Below are positions 1-4,699 of a stretch of DNA of 6,321 nucleotides, piece by piece (position 1 is the stretch's first letter; every line of letters starts with the position of its first letter). The notes under the pieces are model-generated. The model saw nothing but the letters and a program-made list of their open reading frames with translations, had not been told where the DNA came from and made no database searches. The stretch spans positions 1 to 6,321 of the forward strand of contig JACQNB010000092.1 in assembly GCA_016203265.1 (NCBI GenBank), read 5' to 3'. The DNA is from Candidatus Woesearchaeota archaeon (GTDB lineage: Archaea; Nanobdellota; Nanobdellia; Woesearchaeales; ARS49). Both the position numbers and the translations under genes were made by a program.

Positions 1-75
1 GATATCGTCAAAAAACATTTGGCAGCATTCTCCGCGGAGTTTCAAGTCAAAATTGACCTTCAAAAAGGCAATTAG
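1..75 (+). CDS. C-terminal end of an upstream gene (partial)
   Basis: The first frame is open from the window edge and ends at a TAG at 73-75, giving 24 residues that finish in VKIDLQKGN. The composition (DIVKKHLAAF, then mixed charged and hydrophobic residues) looks like a real protein tail. It lies on the same strand as the Rieske gene, 119 bases upstream of it. Too little is present to name a family. A second frame is also open across this stretch, so the assignment is moderate. A short TTTTCTC tract at 87-93 just after the stop could serve as a weak archaeal oligo-T terminator. Confidence 0.45.
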   Translation, partial: DIVKKHLAAFSAEFQVKIDLQKGN

Positions 76-101
76 AAACCCAATACTTTTCTCGAAATAA
101 C

Positions 102-121
102 ATTCGCATAAAATGCGGAAT
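102..121. repeat. Hairpin-forming inverted repeat upstream of the Rieske promoter
   Basis: The arms ATTCGCAT (102-109) and ATGCGGAAT (113-121) pair over eight positions around an AAA loop, with one bulged G at 118. A pyrimidine-rich stretch (121-140) follows. The repeat ends about 30 bases before the TATA box at 152, a position suited to an upstream regulator site. It could instead be an RNA hairpin at the 3' end of the preceding transcript. The sequence does not decide between the two. Confidence 0.5.
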
Positions 122-143
122 TCCCCTACCTTCTCCCACCATC

Positions 144-187
144 CGCAAACCTTTTTATAGCATTCTTCTATCGCAGCACAAGGGAGG
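144..187 (+). promoter_or_regulatory. Archaeal promoter and Shine-Dalgarno site of the Rieske gene
   Basis: TTTTTATA at 152-159 is a good archaeal TATA box, preceded by a purine-containing CGCAAACC segment (144-151) in the BRE position. Counting about 26 bases from the box centre puts the transcript start near 181-183, giving a leader of roughly 13 bases. The leader begins with GGGAGG (182-187), seven bases before the ATG at 195, a strong Shine-Dalgarno match that fixes the start. The start position is inferred from spacing. Confidence 0.7.
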
Positions 188-194
188 GAAAACT

Positions 195-500
195 ATGCCA
201 TTCATCATTGCATGTAAGACAAGTGATATCAAGCCAGGGAGTATGCAGTCGTTCACGCTCAACAACAAGAATATCGCCATCGCGAACGTTGACGGCAATT
301 TCTTCGCGTTCAGTAACGAGTGCACGCACGTGCAGGCGCCGCTCGCGGAAGGTTCACTTGAAGGCACGACCGTGACGTGTCCGTGGCACGGCGCTCAATT
401 TGACGTCACAACCGGAAAAGTGCTCGCGGCTCCTGCGCAAGATAACATCGGTTGCTTCAGGCTCAAGATCGAAAACAGCGAGATTCTTGTGGACGCATGA
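195..500 (+). CDS. Rieske [2Fe-2S] ferredoxin
   Basis: This is a soluble single-domain Rieske protein of 101 residues, the usual size for the family of small electron carriers that serve ring-hydroxylating dioxygenases, nitrite reductase small subunits and similar enzymes. The two cluster-binding boxes are visible: C-T-H at C43/H45 and C-P-W-H-G at C62/H65, so the four expected ligands (two Cys, two His) are present. There is no signal peptide, membrane anchor or twin-arginine motif, so it should be cytoplasmic. The cysteines that form the stabilising disulfide in bc1-type Rieske proteins are absent, which favours the ferredoxin or dioxygenase-type subgroup. The start is set by a strong Shine-Dalgarno site and a TATA box. 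Its stop overlaps the next start as ATGA, so it is probably translated with the endonuclease-like gene. No oxygenase or reductase partner is visible, so its electron acceptor is unknown. Confidence 0.93.
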   Translation: MPFIIACKTSDIKPGSMQSFTLNNKNIAIANVDGNFFAFSNECTHVQAPLAEGSLEGTTVTCPWHGAQFDVTTGKVLAAPAQDNIGCFRLKIENSEILVDA

Positions 501-1348
501 AGTTCAACGACTTGATTTTCGGCAGTCCCGGCATTCCGTCATCGACGGAAGCAGGCCAAGGCAGGCGCGACACGGCCAACGGCATCAAGCAGTGCAGAAC
601 GCTCGGGCTTGGCGCGATGGAGATGGAATGGGTGCAGTCCATCAATGTCAGCAAGGACAAAGCGCCATTAATCAGGAAGACTGCGGAAGAAAACAATATT
701 GTTCTCACCTGTCACGGCCAGTACTGGGTGAATCTTGCATCATTAGAACCCGAAAAGATTCTCGCGACAAAGAAACGCATGGTCGATGCCGCCACACGCA
801 TGAACGAAGTCAATGGCTACAGCATCACGTGGCATGCGGCGTTCTACCAGGGCAAAAGCAAGGAACAGGCCTACGATATCGTCAAGAAAGGGTTCAAGGA
901 TGTCATGAAGACGCTCAAAGACTCAGGCATGACCAACACCTGGCTCCGTCCCGAAACGACGGGCAAGGAAACGCAATGGGGTGATTTGAAGGAATGCATC
1001 AGGCTCTCGCAGGATGTCGGGGGCGTGCTTCCGTGCGTTGATTTCGCGCATTTGCACGCACGCTACAACGGCACGAACAACACGACTGAGGAATTCAGAG
1101 CCATCCTCGCCGAATACGAAAAAGGGCTGGGAAAAGAAGGCCTGAACAACATGCACATCCAAGTGACGGGCATCGAATACGGCCCGAAAGGGGAAAAGCA
1201 TCACGTGAACTTAAAGGAATCAGATATGCGATGGAAGGAGTTGCTCAAGGTCTGGAAGGACTTCAAGCTCAAAGGAATCGTCATCACGGAAAGCCCGAAC
1301 ATCGAGGAAGACGCGTTGCTGCTGCAGAAGGCGTGGAAAGACTTATAA
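497..1348 (+). CDS. Endonuclease IV-like TIM-barrel AP endonuclease
   Basis: The 283-residue product matches the AP endonuclease family 2 (Nfo) fold, which cuts DNA 5' of abasic sites using a trinuclear zinc centre. The nine metal ligands of E. coli Nfo can be placed in order: H73 (in CHGQYWVNL), H113 (TWHAAF), E153 (RPETTG), D182 and H185 (VDFAHLH), H220 (NMHIQV), E233 and H235 (GEKHH) and E265 (TESPNIEED). The E. coli aspartate 229 is glutamate here; I recall the GEKxH and ESPNxEEDA patterns from archaeal homologues, so this is probably a subfamily trait. E. coli Nfo is about 285 residues, so the length is full. An in-frame ATG at 452 lies inside the Rieske gene; I prefer 497, which forms an ATGA overlap and begins the barrel properly (KFNDLIFGSPGIP). 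Activity on DNA is inferred. Sugar isomerases share the fold but not this full ligand set. Confidence 0.88.
   Translation: MKFNDLIFGSPGIPSSTEAGQGRRDTANGIKQCRTLGLGAMEMEWVQSINVSKDKAPLIRKTAEENNIVLTCHGQYWVNLASLEPEKILATKKRMVDAATRMNEVNGYSITWHAAFYQGKSKEQAYDIVKKGFKDVMKTLKDSGMTNTWLRPETTGKETQWGDLKECIRLSQDVGGVLPCVDFAHLHARYNGTNNTTEEFRAILAEYEKGLGKEGLNNMHIQVTGIEYGPKGEKHHVNLKESDMRWKELLKVWKDFKLKGIVITESPNIEEDALLLQKAWKDL
1343..1348 (+). promoter_or_regulatory. Candidate TATA box inside the end of the endonuclease gene
   Basis: TTATAA spans the last leucine codon and the stop codon of the endonuclease-like gene. Its centre lies about 25 bases before the ATG at 1371, so transcription from it would start at or next to that ATG and give a leaderless message. 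No Shine-Dalgarno site precedes 1371, which fits. It is a six-base match partly constrained by coding, so chance is possible. Confidence 0.4.
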
Positions 1349-1370
1349 TCACGACGAAAACACGGACTGC

Positions 1371-1745
1371 ATGACTTTCATCACGGAAGCTTGGGAAGTG
1401 CATTACGACCGTAGTCTCATCAATGCGTTGAAGGGGTACGGGTTCCGCCTCTCGTGCGAAAACAAAAATGACGGTGTCGAATACACCGACACGTTCGCAG
1501 GCGGAAAGGGGAAAATCCACCAAGTCATTCCTCCGCATGGCACGCCCATCATCATTCTTCTCGCAGGCAACGCTAAAGCCGTGGCTGGCGAACACAAAAA
1601 GCTCGAGGACGCGCTGAAGACGACATTCAGACGGGGCAGCCAAAAGAACCGGCGTGACGCGGAAGCCTACGGCAGCCGAATGCTGGAGGAACGTTTCGCT
1701 GAGCTCGAAAAGTCGCGCGCCGTGCTCGACCCGGTCCCGTTCTGA
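1371..1745 (+). CDS. Uncharacterised protein, 124 residues
   Basis: I do not recognise a family. The N-terminal half looks like a small alpha/beta domain: a short strand or helix region (5-30), a glycine-rich turn (TFAGGKGK, 41-48) and a hydrophobic strand (IIILLAG, 60-66). The last third (about 75-118) is a long, highly charged helical stretch rich in Arg, Lys and Glu, which could bind nucleic acid or a partner protein. It has one cysteine (C29), no signal peptide and no membrane segment, so it is probably cytoplasmic. The gene starts 22 bases after the endonuclease stop, with no Shine-Dalgarno site and a possible TATA box in the upstream gene. Coding is supported by its fit between genes on the same strand with short gaps and by the lack of any better frame. 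The antisense frames here are less convincing. Confidence 0.72.
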   Translation: MTFITEAWEVHYDRSLINALKGYGFRLSCENKNDGVEYTDTFAGGKGKIHQVIPPHGTPIIILLAGNAKAVAGEHKKLEDALKTTFRRGSQKNRRDAEAYGSRMLEERFAELEKSRAVLDPVPF

Positions 1746-1754
1746 GTCACGAAA

Positions 1755-1763
1755 TTAATAAAG
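1755..1763 (+). promoter_or_regulatory. TATA-like box TTAATAAAG for the gene at 1785
   Basis: TTAATAAAG sits in a purine-rich context just after the preceding stop codon. The same nine bases occur before the NUDIX gene (4668-4676). Only 21 bases separate it from the ATG at 1785, which places the expected transcript start almost on the ATG and suggests leaderless translation. The GGAAAAGG at 1763-1770 is too far from the start (14 bases) to be an ordinary Shine-Dalgarno site. Confidence 0.6.
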
Positions 1764-1784
1764 GAAAAGGATGCCGGAGCACGT

Positions 1785-2153
1785 ATGTCCTGGAAGCACG
1801 AATACACCGTCATCACGCATGAAGAACCACTCATCATGATGCTCGGTCATGTTGGCCTTTTTGAGGACAAACGCAACGGACTCTATGTGCGTTTCGAGAA
1901 CATCGGACCGCATCCGGTGCTCACGGTCGTGCAGGAAGTCACGAGGAACGAGACGCTCTCGTCGGCGCGAGTCTATGTTTTCGCGAAGGAGCAGAGCATT
2001 GCACAGATGATGTTTAGGTATTTCATGGACCGCACGAAGGCGTCGGAGACCGTGCTGATGGACGAGAAAGGCAACCTGCTCCACCCTCGGAATGATGCGT
2101 GCCTGAAGCGCACGGCCGACGAGCTCGCCAAGAACATCGAATCCTATCTCTAG
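1785..2153 (+). CDS. Uncharacterised protein, 122 residues
   Basis: I do not recognise a family. The first 66 residues look beta-rich (YTVITHEE, GLYVRFENI, PVLTVVQEV, ARVYVFA), followed by two probable helices (QSIAQMMFRYFMDRT, 70-84, and a C-terminal ACLKRTADELAKNIESYL, 105-122) separated by a charged turn (MDEKGN). One cysteine (C106), no signal peptide and no membrane span are seen, so a cytoplasmic location is likely. The start follows a TATA-like TTAATAAAG at leaderless spacing. The next gene, a ferredoxin, begins 39 bases after the stop with no clear promoter of its own, so the two may share a transcript. A 246-codon open frame on the opposite strand covers this gene and most of the ferredoxin, but it lacks recognisable features and is best explained as a shadow. 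Confidence 0.72.
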   Translation: MSWKHEYTVITHEEPLIMMLGHVGLFEDKRNGLYVRFENIGPHPVLTVVQEVTRNETLSSARVYVFAKEQSIAQMMFRYFMDRTKASETVLMDEKGNLLHPRNDACLKRTADELAKNIESYL

Positions 2154-2192
2154 AAGCGAAAGGCTCAAAAAGCCCGCTTCGTGCATCACCAT

Positions 2193-2447
2193 ATGAAGCA
2201 ATACAGAGTCATCTACGACCGCAAGGGCTGCATCGGGGCTGCCGCGTGCGTTGCCGGCCACGACGCCCGTTGGGTGCTGGTGGATGACGGAAAGGCAGAC
2301 CTGAAAGGGGCGCAGCTGAACAAGGAAGGATTGTTCGAGCTCATCATCGACGAAAACGAATTGCCAAAAATGATGGATGCGGCGCAGTTGTGTCCCGTGC
2401 TCGTCATTCACATTGATGAAGTCGAGACGGGGAAGCGGCTGATATGA
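2193..2447 (+). CDS. Single-cluster ferredoxin, predicted [3Fe-4S] type
   Basis: The 84-residue product has the layout of a monocluster ferredoxin: an N-terminal strand (YRVIYDRKG), a cluster loop GCIGAAAC with C13 and C19, and a distal C67-P68 in QLCPVLVIHI. The second cysteine of the usual CxxCxxC loop is alanine (A16), leaving three ligands, as in the [3Fe-4S] ferredoxins of actinobacterial P450 systems; archaeal relatives with CIGAxAC loops are also familiar to me. It would carry single electrons in the cytoplasm. The 47 residues between C19 and C67 leave room for one cluster only. I chose ATG 2193; an in-frame GTG at 2181 would add four residues (MHHH), and neither start has a Shine-Dalgarno site. 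Its stop overlaps the next start as ATGA. No reductase is adjacent. A recruited fourth ligand and a [4Fe-4S] cluster cannot be excluded. Confidence 0.86.
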   Translation: MKQYRVIYDRKGCIGAAACVAGHDARWVLVDDGKADLKGAQLNKEGLFELIIDENELPKMMDAAQLCPVLVIHIDEVETGKRLI

Positions 2448-2887
2448 CGCTCTCGCCATTGGAAGAAAAATTCTTGGAACTTCGCGAGTGGGCAAACGCG
2501 CCGTGCAAGGTCGAACAAAAGTTCAGCACTCGTGACGAGATTCTGCCAGGCATCGCAGTTTATTCGGAATGGAAGCATTACGAACGTCCGCAATGGGTGA
2601 ACTCGTTGCGTGTCGGAACGGTTGACTGTTTTGTGCTGATCTCCCAAAGCGACCTTGCCCCGGGGAGTTATCGTGTCCTTGTCTACAAGATGCCGGACGA
2701 ACCGTTGGAAGCGATGAATGACGACGACCACGTGCTTTTCAATCAGCTGCACCGAGGGAAAATCAGCGAGCATCTGTCGGAAATCGTGGTGAAACCGTAC
2801 GCGATTGGACGGCTGTCGTCGGAGTTTTTCCGCGTATTCAGCAAAGAGATACCGGCAATCAACGTCCCAACAGCGTCCGAGCAGTGA
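2444..2887 (+). CDS. Uncharacterised protein, 147 residues
   Basis: I do not recognise a family. The N-terminus is helical and acidic (SPLEEKFLELREWAN, 4-18), followed by several probable strands (GIAVYSEW, TVDCFVLISQ, SYRVLVYKM), an acidic turn (MNDDDH, 91-96) and a C-terminal part with helices (QLHRGKISEHLSEIV, SSEFFRVFSKE). It has two cysteines (C21, C62), no CxxC pair, no signal peptide and no membrane span. The ATG overlaps the ferredoxin stop (ATGA), so the two are probably translationally coupled and may work together; this is the only functional clue. The 3' end overlaps the end of the convergent glucose-6-phosphate isomerase gene by 29 bases. An oligo-T tract starts right after its stop. 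Confidence 0.75.
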   Translation: MTLSPLEEKFLELREWANAPCKVEQKFSTRDEILPGIAVYSEWKHYERPQWVNSLRVGTVDCFVLISQSDLAPGSYRVLVYKMPDEPLEAMNDDDHVLFNQLHRGKISEHLSEIVVKPYAIGRLSSEFFRVFSKEIPAINVPTASEQ

Positions 2888-4112
2888 TTTTGTATTCTTC
2901 AACTGCTTGCTGATCGAATGGATTGACCTTGAGCAGGTGCCCGAGGAGCATGACGCTGACCATCTCCATCTGCAATAACCTTCCAATGGTGTCTGCGGAC
3001 AGGTCAGGTACCGCGATTTGAATAAAGGGTCGTTTGTGCCGCGAAAACGCGTCCTGCGTGCCTTGCACAATCGCGTCAAGCAGTCGCGTGAATGATTTGT
3101 GCTGCAGATAGGAGAATATGCCGTCTGCTTTTGCGACGTGGACGTCTTGGCCGAACTTGTCGACGGTCACGAAGCGGTGGAACACGAGTCTTGGGCCGGC
3201 CAAGTCGTATTGCCCGACGCTGTGCAAATCAGTGCTGCCGACGGAGACCGTCGGCAGGATGCCTGCGTCTTGCGTCTTGCCGAGGCTTTCGGCGAGCAGT
3301 TGCCGATACCACTTGCCATAGCCTTCCAGTTTGGTGGAAAAGACGAACGTGTCGTGCACGGTCTTGCCGCGCTTGAGTTCAAGATAGGCGATGCTTGCTA
3401 AGAGCAACGCGGGATTTGACGCGATATCCGTGCGCAGGCAGTGCCCGAGCATGTGCTGCGCTCCTTGGACAAGACGTTCGATGTCGACGCCCAAGACTGC
3501 TAACGGAAAAAGGCTCACGGCTGAGAACACAGAATACCTCCCGCCGACGGCATCCGGAATCGTCAACAACGACCAATCGTTTTGCTTCGCCAAATGTTCA
3601 AGTGGCGAACCAACATCAGTCGTGACGACCATCGTCACGAGCTTCGAGCGCCTGAACTCGTCGAGGAACACTAAAAAGTTCGCAATCGTCTCCATCGTCG
3701 TTCCTGACTTGGAGACGACGTTGATGACGACACGTTTGTTGTCGCGCACGGTCGAGCGTATGCGTTTCGCGATGGCTGCCGTCGCGTCCGAATCGACGGT
3801 TTCTGCGTACAGCACCGGCATGCCGGGCGTGATCGTGCCGAGCACGGCTTCTTGGACTGCGCGCGTGCCCAGACTGCTGCCGCCGATGCCGACCACCACG
3901 AGTAAAGCTGCATCCCTGCATCTGCGCGCCAACTGCTGCGTTGTGCGCACCTGCGAAACATCATACGGGAGCACCAACGAGCTTGCCGCATCAGTGTACG
4001 CGCGGCGTTCAACGACTTGTCTCAGCGCAAGAATGCGGCTTTTGCATTTGGCAGCCGTGTCGCGGATGTTCGTGAGCGTGACGCCTGCGTTTTTCCAAGT
4101 GATCGTGAACAT
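2859..4112 (-). CDS. pgi: Glucose-6-phosphate isomerase (SIS-fold type)
   Basis: This enzyme interconverts glucose 6-phosphate and fructose 6-phosphate in glycolysis and gluconeogenesis. Family landmarks appear in order over 417 residues: GIGGSSLG (75-82) and SKSGTT (134-139), which bind the phosphate; GGRYS (190-194); the catalytic glutamate in AESLGK (E275); the ring-opening histidine in DLHSVG (H297); and the C-terminal NPFDQQAVEEYK (397-408), whose lysine (K408) matches the active-site lysine of E. coli and mammalian enzymes. It is the common two-SIS-domain enzyme, not the metal-dependent cupin isomerase of many euryarchaea, and not the short bifunctional phosphoglucose/phosphomannose form. 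At 417 residues it is slightly shorter than the roughly 450-residue Bacillus type but has no internal gap in the motifs. The start is supported by a TATA box and a GAGGG site. Its last 29 bases overlap the convergent gene. Bacterial origin by transfer is possible but unproven here. Confidence 0.95.
   Translation of the reverse strand: MFTITWKNAGVTLTNIRDTAAKCKSRILALRQVVERRAYTDAASSLVLPYDVSQVRTTQQLARRCRDAALLVVVGIGGSSLGTRAVQEAVLGTITPGMPVLYAETVDSDATAAIAKRIRSTVRDNKRVVINVVSKSGTTMETIANFLVFLDEFRRSKLVTMVVTTDVGSPLEHLAKQNDWSLLTIPDAVGGRYSVFSAVSLFPLAVLGVDIERLVQGAQHMLGHCLRTDIASNPALLLASIAYLELKRGKTVHDTFVFSTKLEGYGKWYRQLLAESLGKTQDAGILPTVSVGSTDLHSVGQYDLAGPRLVFHRFVTVDKFGQDVHVAKADGIFSYLQHKSFTRLLDAIVQGTQDAFSRHKRPFIQIAVPDLSADTIGRLLQMEMVSVMLLGHLLKVNPFDQQAVEEYKITARTLLGR
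2888..2900 (+). terminator. Oligo-T terminator of the plus-strand block
   Basis: TTTTGTATTCTTC begins immediately after the TGA of the 147-residue gene. Archaeal RNA polymerase terminates at such T-rich tracts without needing a hairpin. The tract lies inside the 3' coding end of the isomerase on the other strand, so it is partly constrained by coding. Confidence 0.45.
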
Positions 4113-4115
4113 GGT

Positions 4116-4155
4116 CCCTCTTTTGATGTCAATGAAGAGTGGTGCTTTTTAAATA
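4116..4155 (-). promoter_or_regulatory. TATA box and Shine-Dalgarno site of the isomerase gene
   Basis: Read on the minus strand, TATTTAAA (4155-4148) is a strong archaeal TATA box. Its centre lies about 39 bases before the ATG at 4112, so the leader should be about 13 bases. That leader carries GAGGG (4120-4116), three bases before the ATG, a usable if close Shine-Dalgarno site. A G-rich segment (4161-4180, with GGGAGC twice) lies upstream of the box. Confidence 0.7.
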
Positions 4156-4182
4156 CTTGCGCTCCCCCGCCATAGCTCCCAA

Positions 4183-4199
4183 GATGCGTTTTGATGCGT
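4183..4199. repeat. Short direct repeat upstream of the isomerase promoter
   Basis: GATGCGT occurs at 4183-4189 and 4193-4199, so the copies start exactly ten bases apart, one helical turn. They lie about 28 bases upstream of the TATA box of the isomerase gene. Two copies on one face of the helix suit a dimeric activator, but seven-base repeats can arise by chance. The rest of the intergenic region (4201-4249) shows only a small TCCTG/CAGGA hairpin at 4234-4247. Confidence 0.4.
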
Positions 4200-4249
4200 C
4201 AGAATAACAGTCAAGCACGCAAGGCTCGCCAATTCCTGTGCGCAGGAGC

Positions 4250-4270
4250 AAAAGAAGGGACAAAACAAGG
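4250..4270 (-). terminator. T-rich terminator after the rhodanese gene
   Basis: On the minus strand, the sequence after the rhodanese stop reads CCTTGTTTTGTCCCTTCTTT and then one more T, a pyrimidine stretch with two T runs. This is typical of hairpin-independent archaeal termination. It is noncoding on both strands, so there is no coding constraint to explain it. Confidence 0.5.
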
Positions 4271-4273
4271 TAA

Positions 4274-4645
4274 CTATTGCGGATACGGTCCGAGAAACGT
4301 GCTCATCGTCACGAAGTCGTCTTCGGAAATCAGCCCTTCGGCGTAGCGGTGCTTGATCCAGTCGCGCATGCCGCCTTCCATGTTGACGGCTTGGTAGCCC
4401 TTGCTGCGCAACAGTTCGGCGGCCATGCTGCTTCTCCGTCCTGAACGGCAGACGCAGATGACTTGCTTGTCTTTCGGCAAATCGAGCTTCGGGATGTCCG
4501 CTTCAAGTTGTTGCAGCGGAATCAGCACGCTGCCCTCAATCGCAACAACCGCATACTCATCCGCTTCGCGCACGTCTAAGAGCACCATCGGCGCCTGGCG
4601 TTTGACCAGTTCGCAGACTTGGTCGACGCTCAACGAGGTTTGCAT
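4274..4645 (-). CDS. Single-domain rhodanese (sulfurtransferase)
   Basis: The 123-residue product is a single rhodanese domain, which moves sulfane sulfur through a persulfide on its active-site cysteine to cyanide, thiols or other proteins. The catalytic loop CRSGRRS (66-72) carries C66, and the family marks LLDVREADEY (22-31) and a C-terminal GGMRDW (91-96) are present. No signal peptide is seen, so it is cytoplasmic, like GlpE. After the domain a tail of about 24 residues (from RYAEG) ends in FLGPYPQ. The frame stays open far upstream, antisense to the NUDIX gene, and an ATG at 5215 would give a 313-residue product; that extension has no rhodanese features and is antisense to a clear Nudix box. 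The ATG at 4645 is preceded by a TATA-like element at leaderless spacing, so I use it. It diverges from the NUDIX gene. Its sulfur acceptor is unknown. Confidence 0.9.
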   Translation of the reverse strand: MQTSLSVDQVCELVKRQAPMVLLDVREADEYAVVAIEGSVLIPLQQLEADIPKLDLPKDKQVICVCRSGRRSSMAAELLRSKGYQAVNMEGGMRDWIKHRYAEGLISEDDFVTMSTFLGPYPQ

Positions 4646-4667
4646 GGGATGATGAAACCAGCCGGGG

Positions 4668-4676
4668 TTAATAAAG
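4668..4676. promoter_or_regulatory. Shared TATA-like element of the divergent rhodanese and NUDIX genes
   Basis: TTAATAAAG on the plus strand reads CTTTATTAA on the minus strand, and both are acceptable archaeal TATA boxes. It is the only AT-rich element in the 54-base gap. It lies 23 bases before the NUDIX ATG (4700) and 22 bases before the rhodanese ATG (4645), so both transcripts would begin at or within a base or two of their start codons. On the rhodanese side a CAAA segment (4680-4677) precedes it in the BRE position; the NUDIX side has GCCGGGG. Neither gene has a Shine-Dalgarno site. Confidence 0.65.
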
Positions 4677-4699
4677 TTTGATGGTGCTGGAGTAGCCAA

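Noticed and set aside
452..496. Upstream ATG for the endonuclease IV-like gene
   Set aside because: It would add 15 residues read from inside the Rieske gene in another frame; the ATGA start at 497 fits the family N-terminus better.
1755..2495. 246-codon open frame on the minus strand opposite the 122-residue gene and the ferredoxin
   Set aside because: It crosses an unrelated plus-strand promoter and a clear ferredoxin, has no recognisable motif, and is explained by the codon bias of the plus-strand genes.
3391..4152. 253-codon open frame on the plus strand opposite the isomerase
   Set aside because: The minus strand encodes a motif-complete glucose-6-phosphate isomerase. The plus-strand translation is rich in Ser, Thr and Arg, as expected of an antisense shadow, and has no domain.
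4234..4247. TCCTG/CAGGA hairpin as an intrinsic terminator
   Set aside because: The stem is only five base pairs and no T run follows it on either strand; the adjacent T-rich stretch is a better terminator candidate for the rhodanese gene.
4161..4273. Possible small RNA or tRNA gene in the intergenic region
   Set aside because: No tRNA-like arms, T-loop consensus or independent promoter and terminator pair could be seen.
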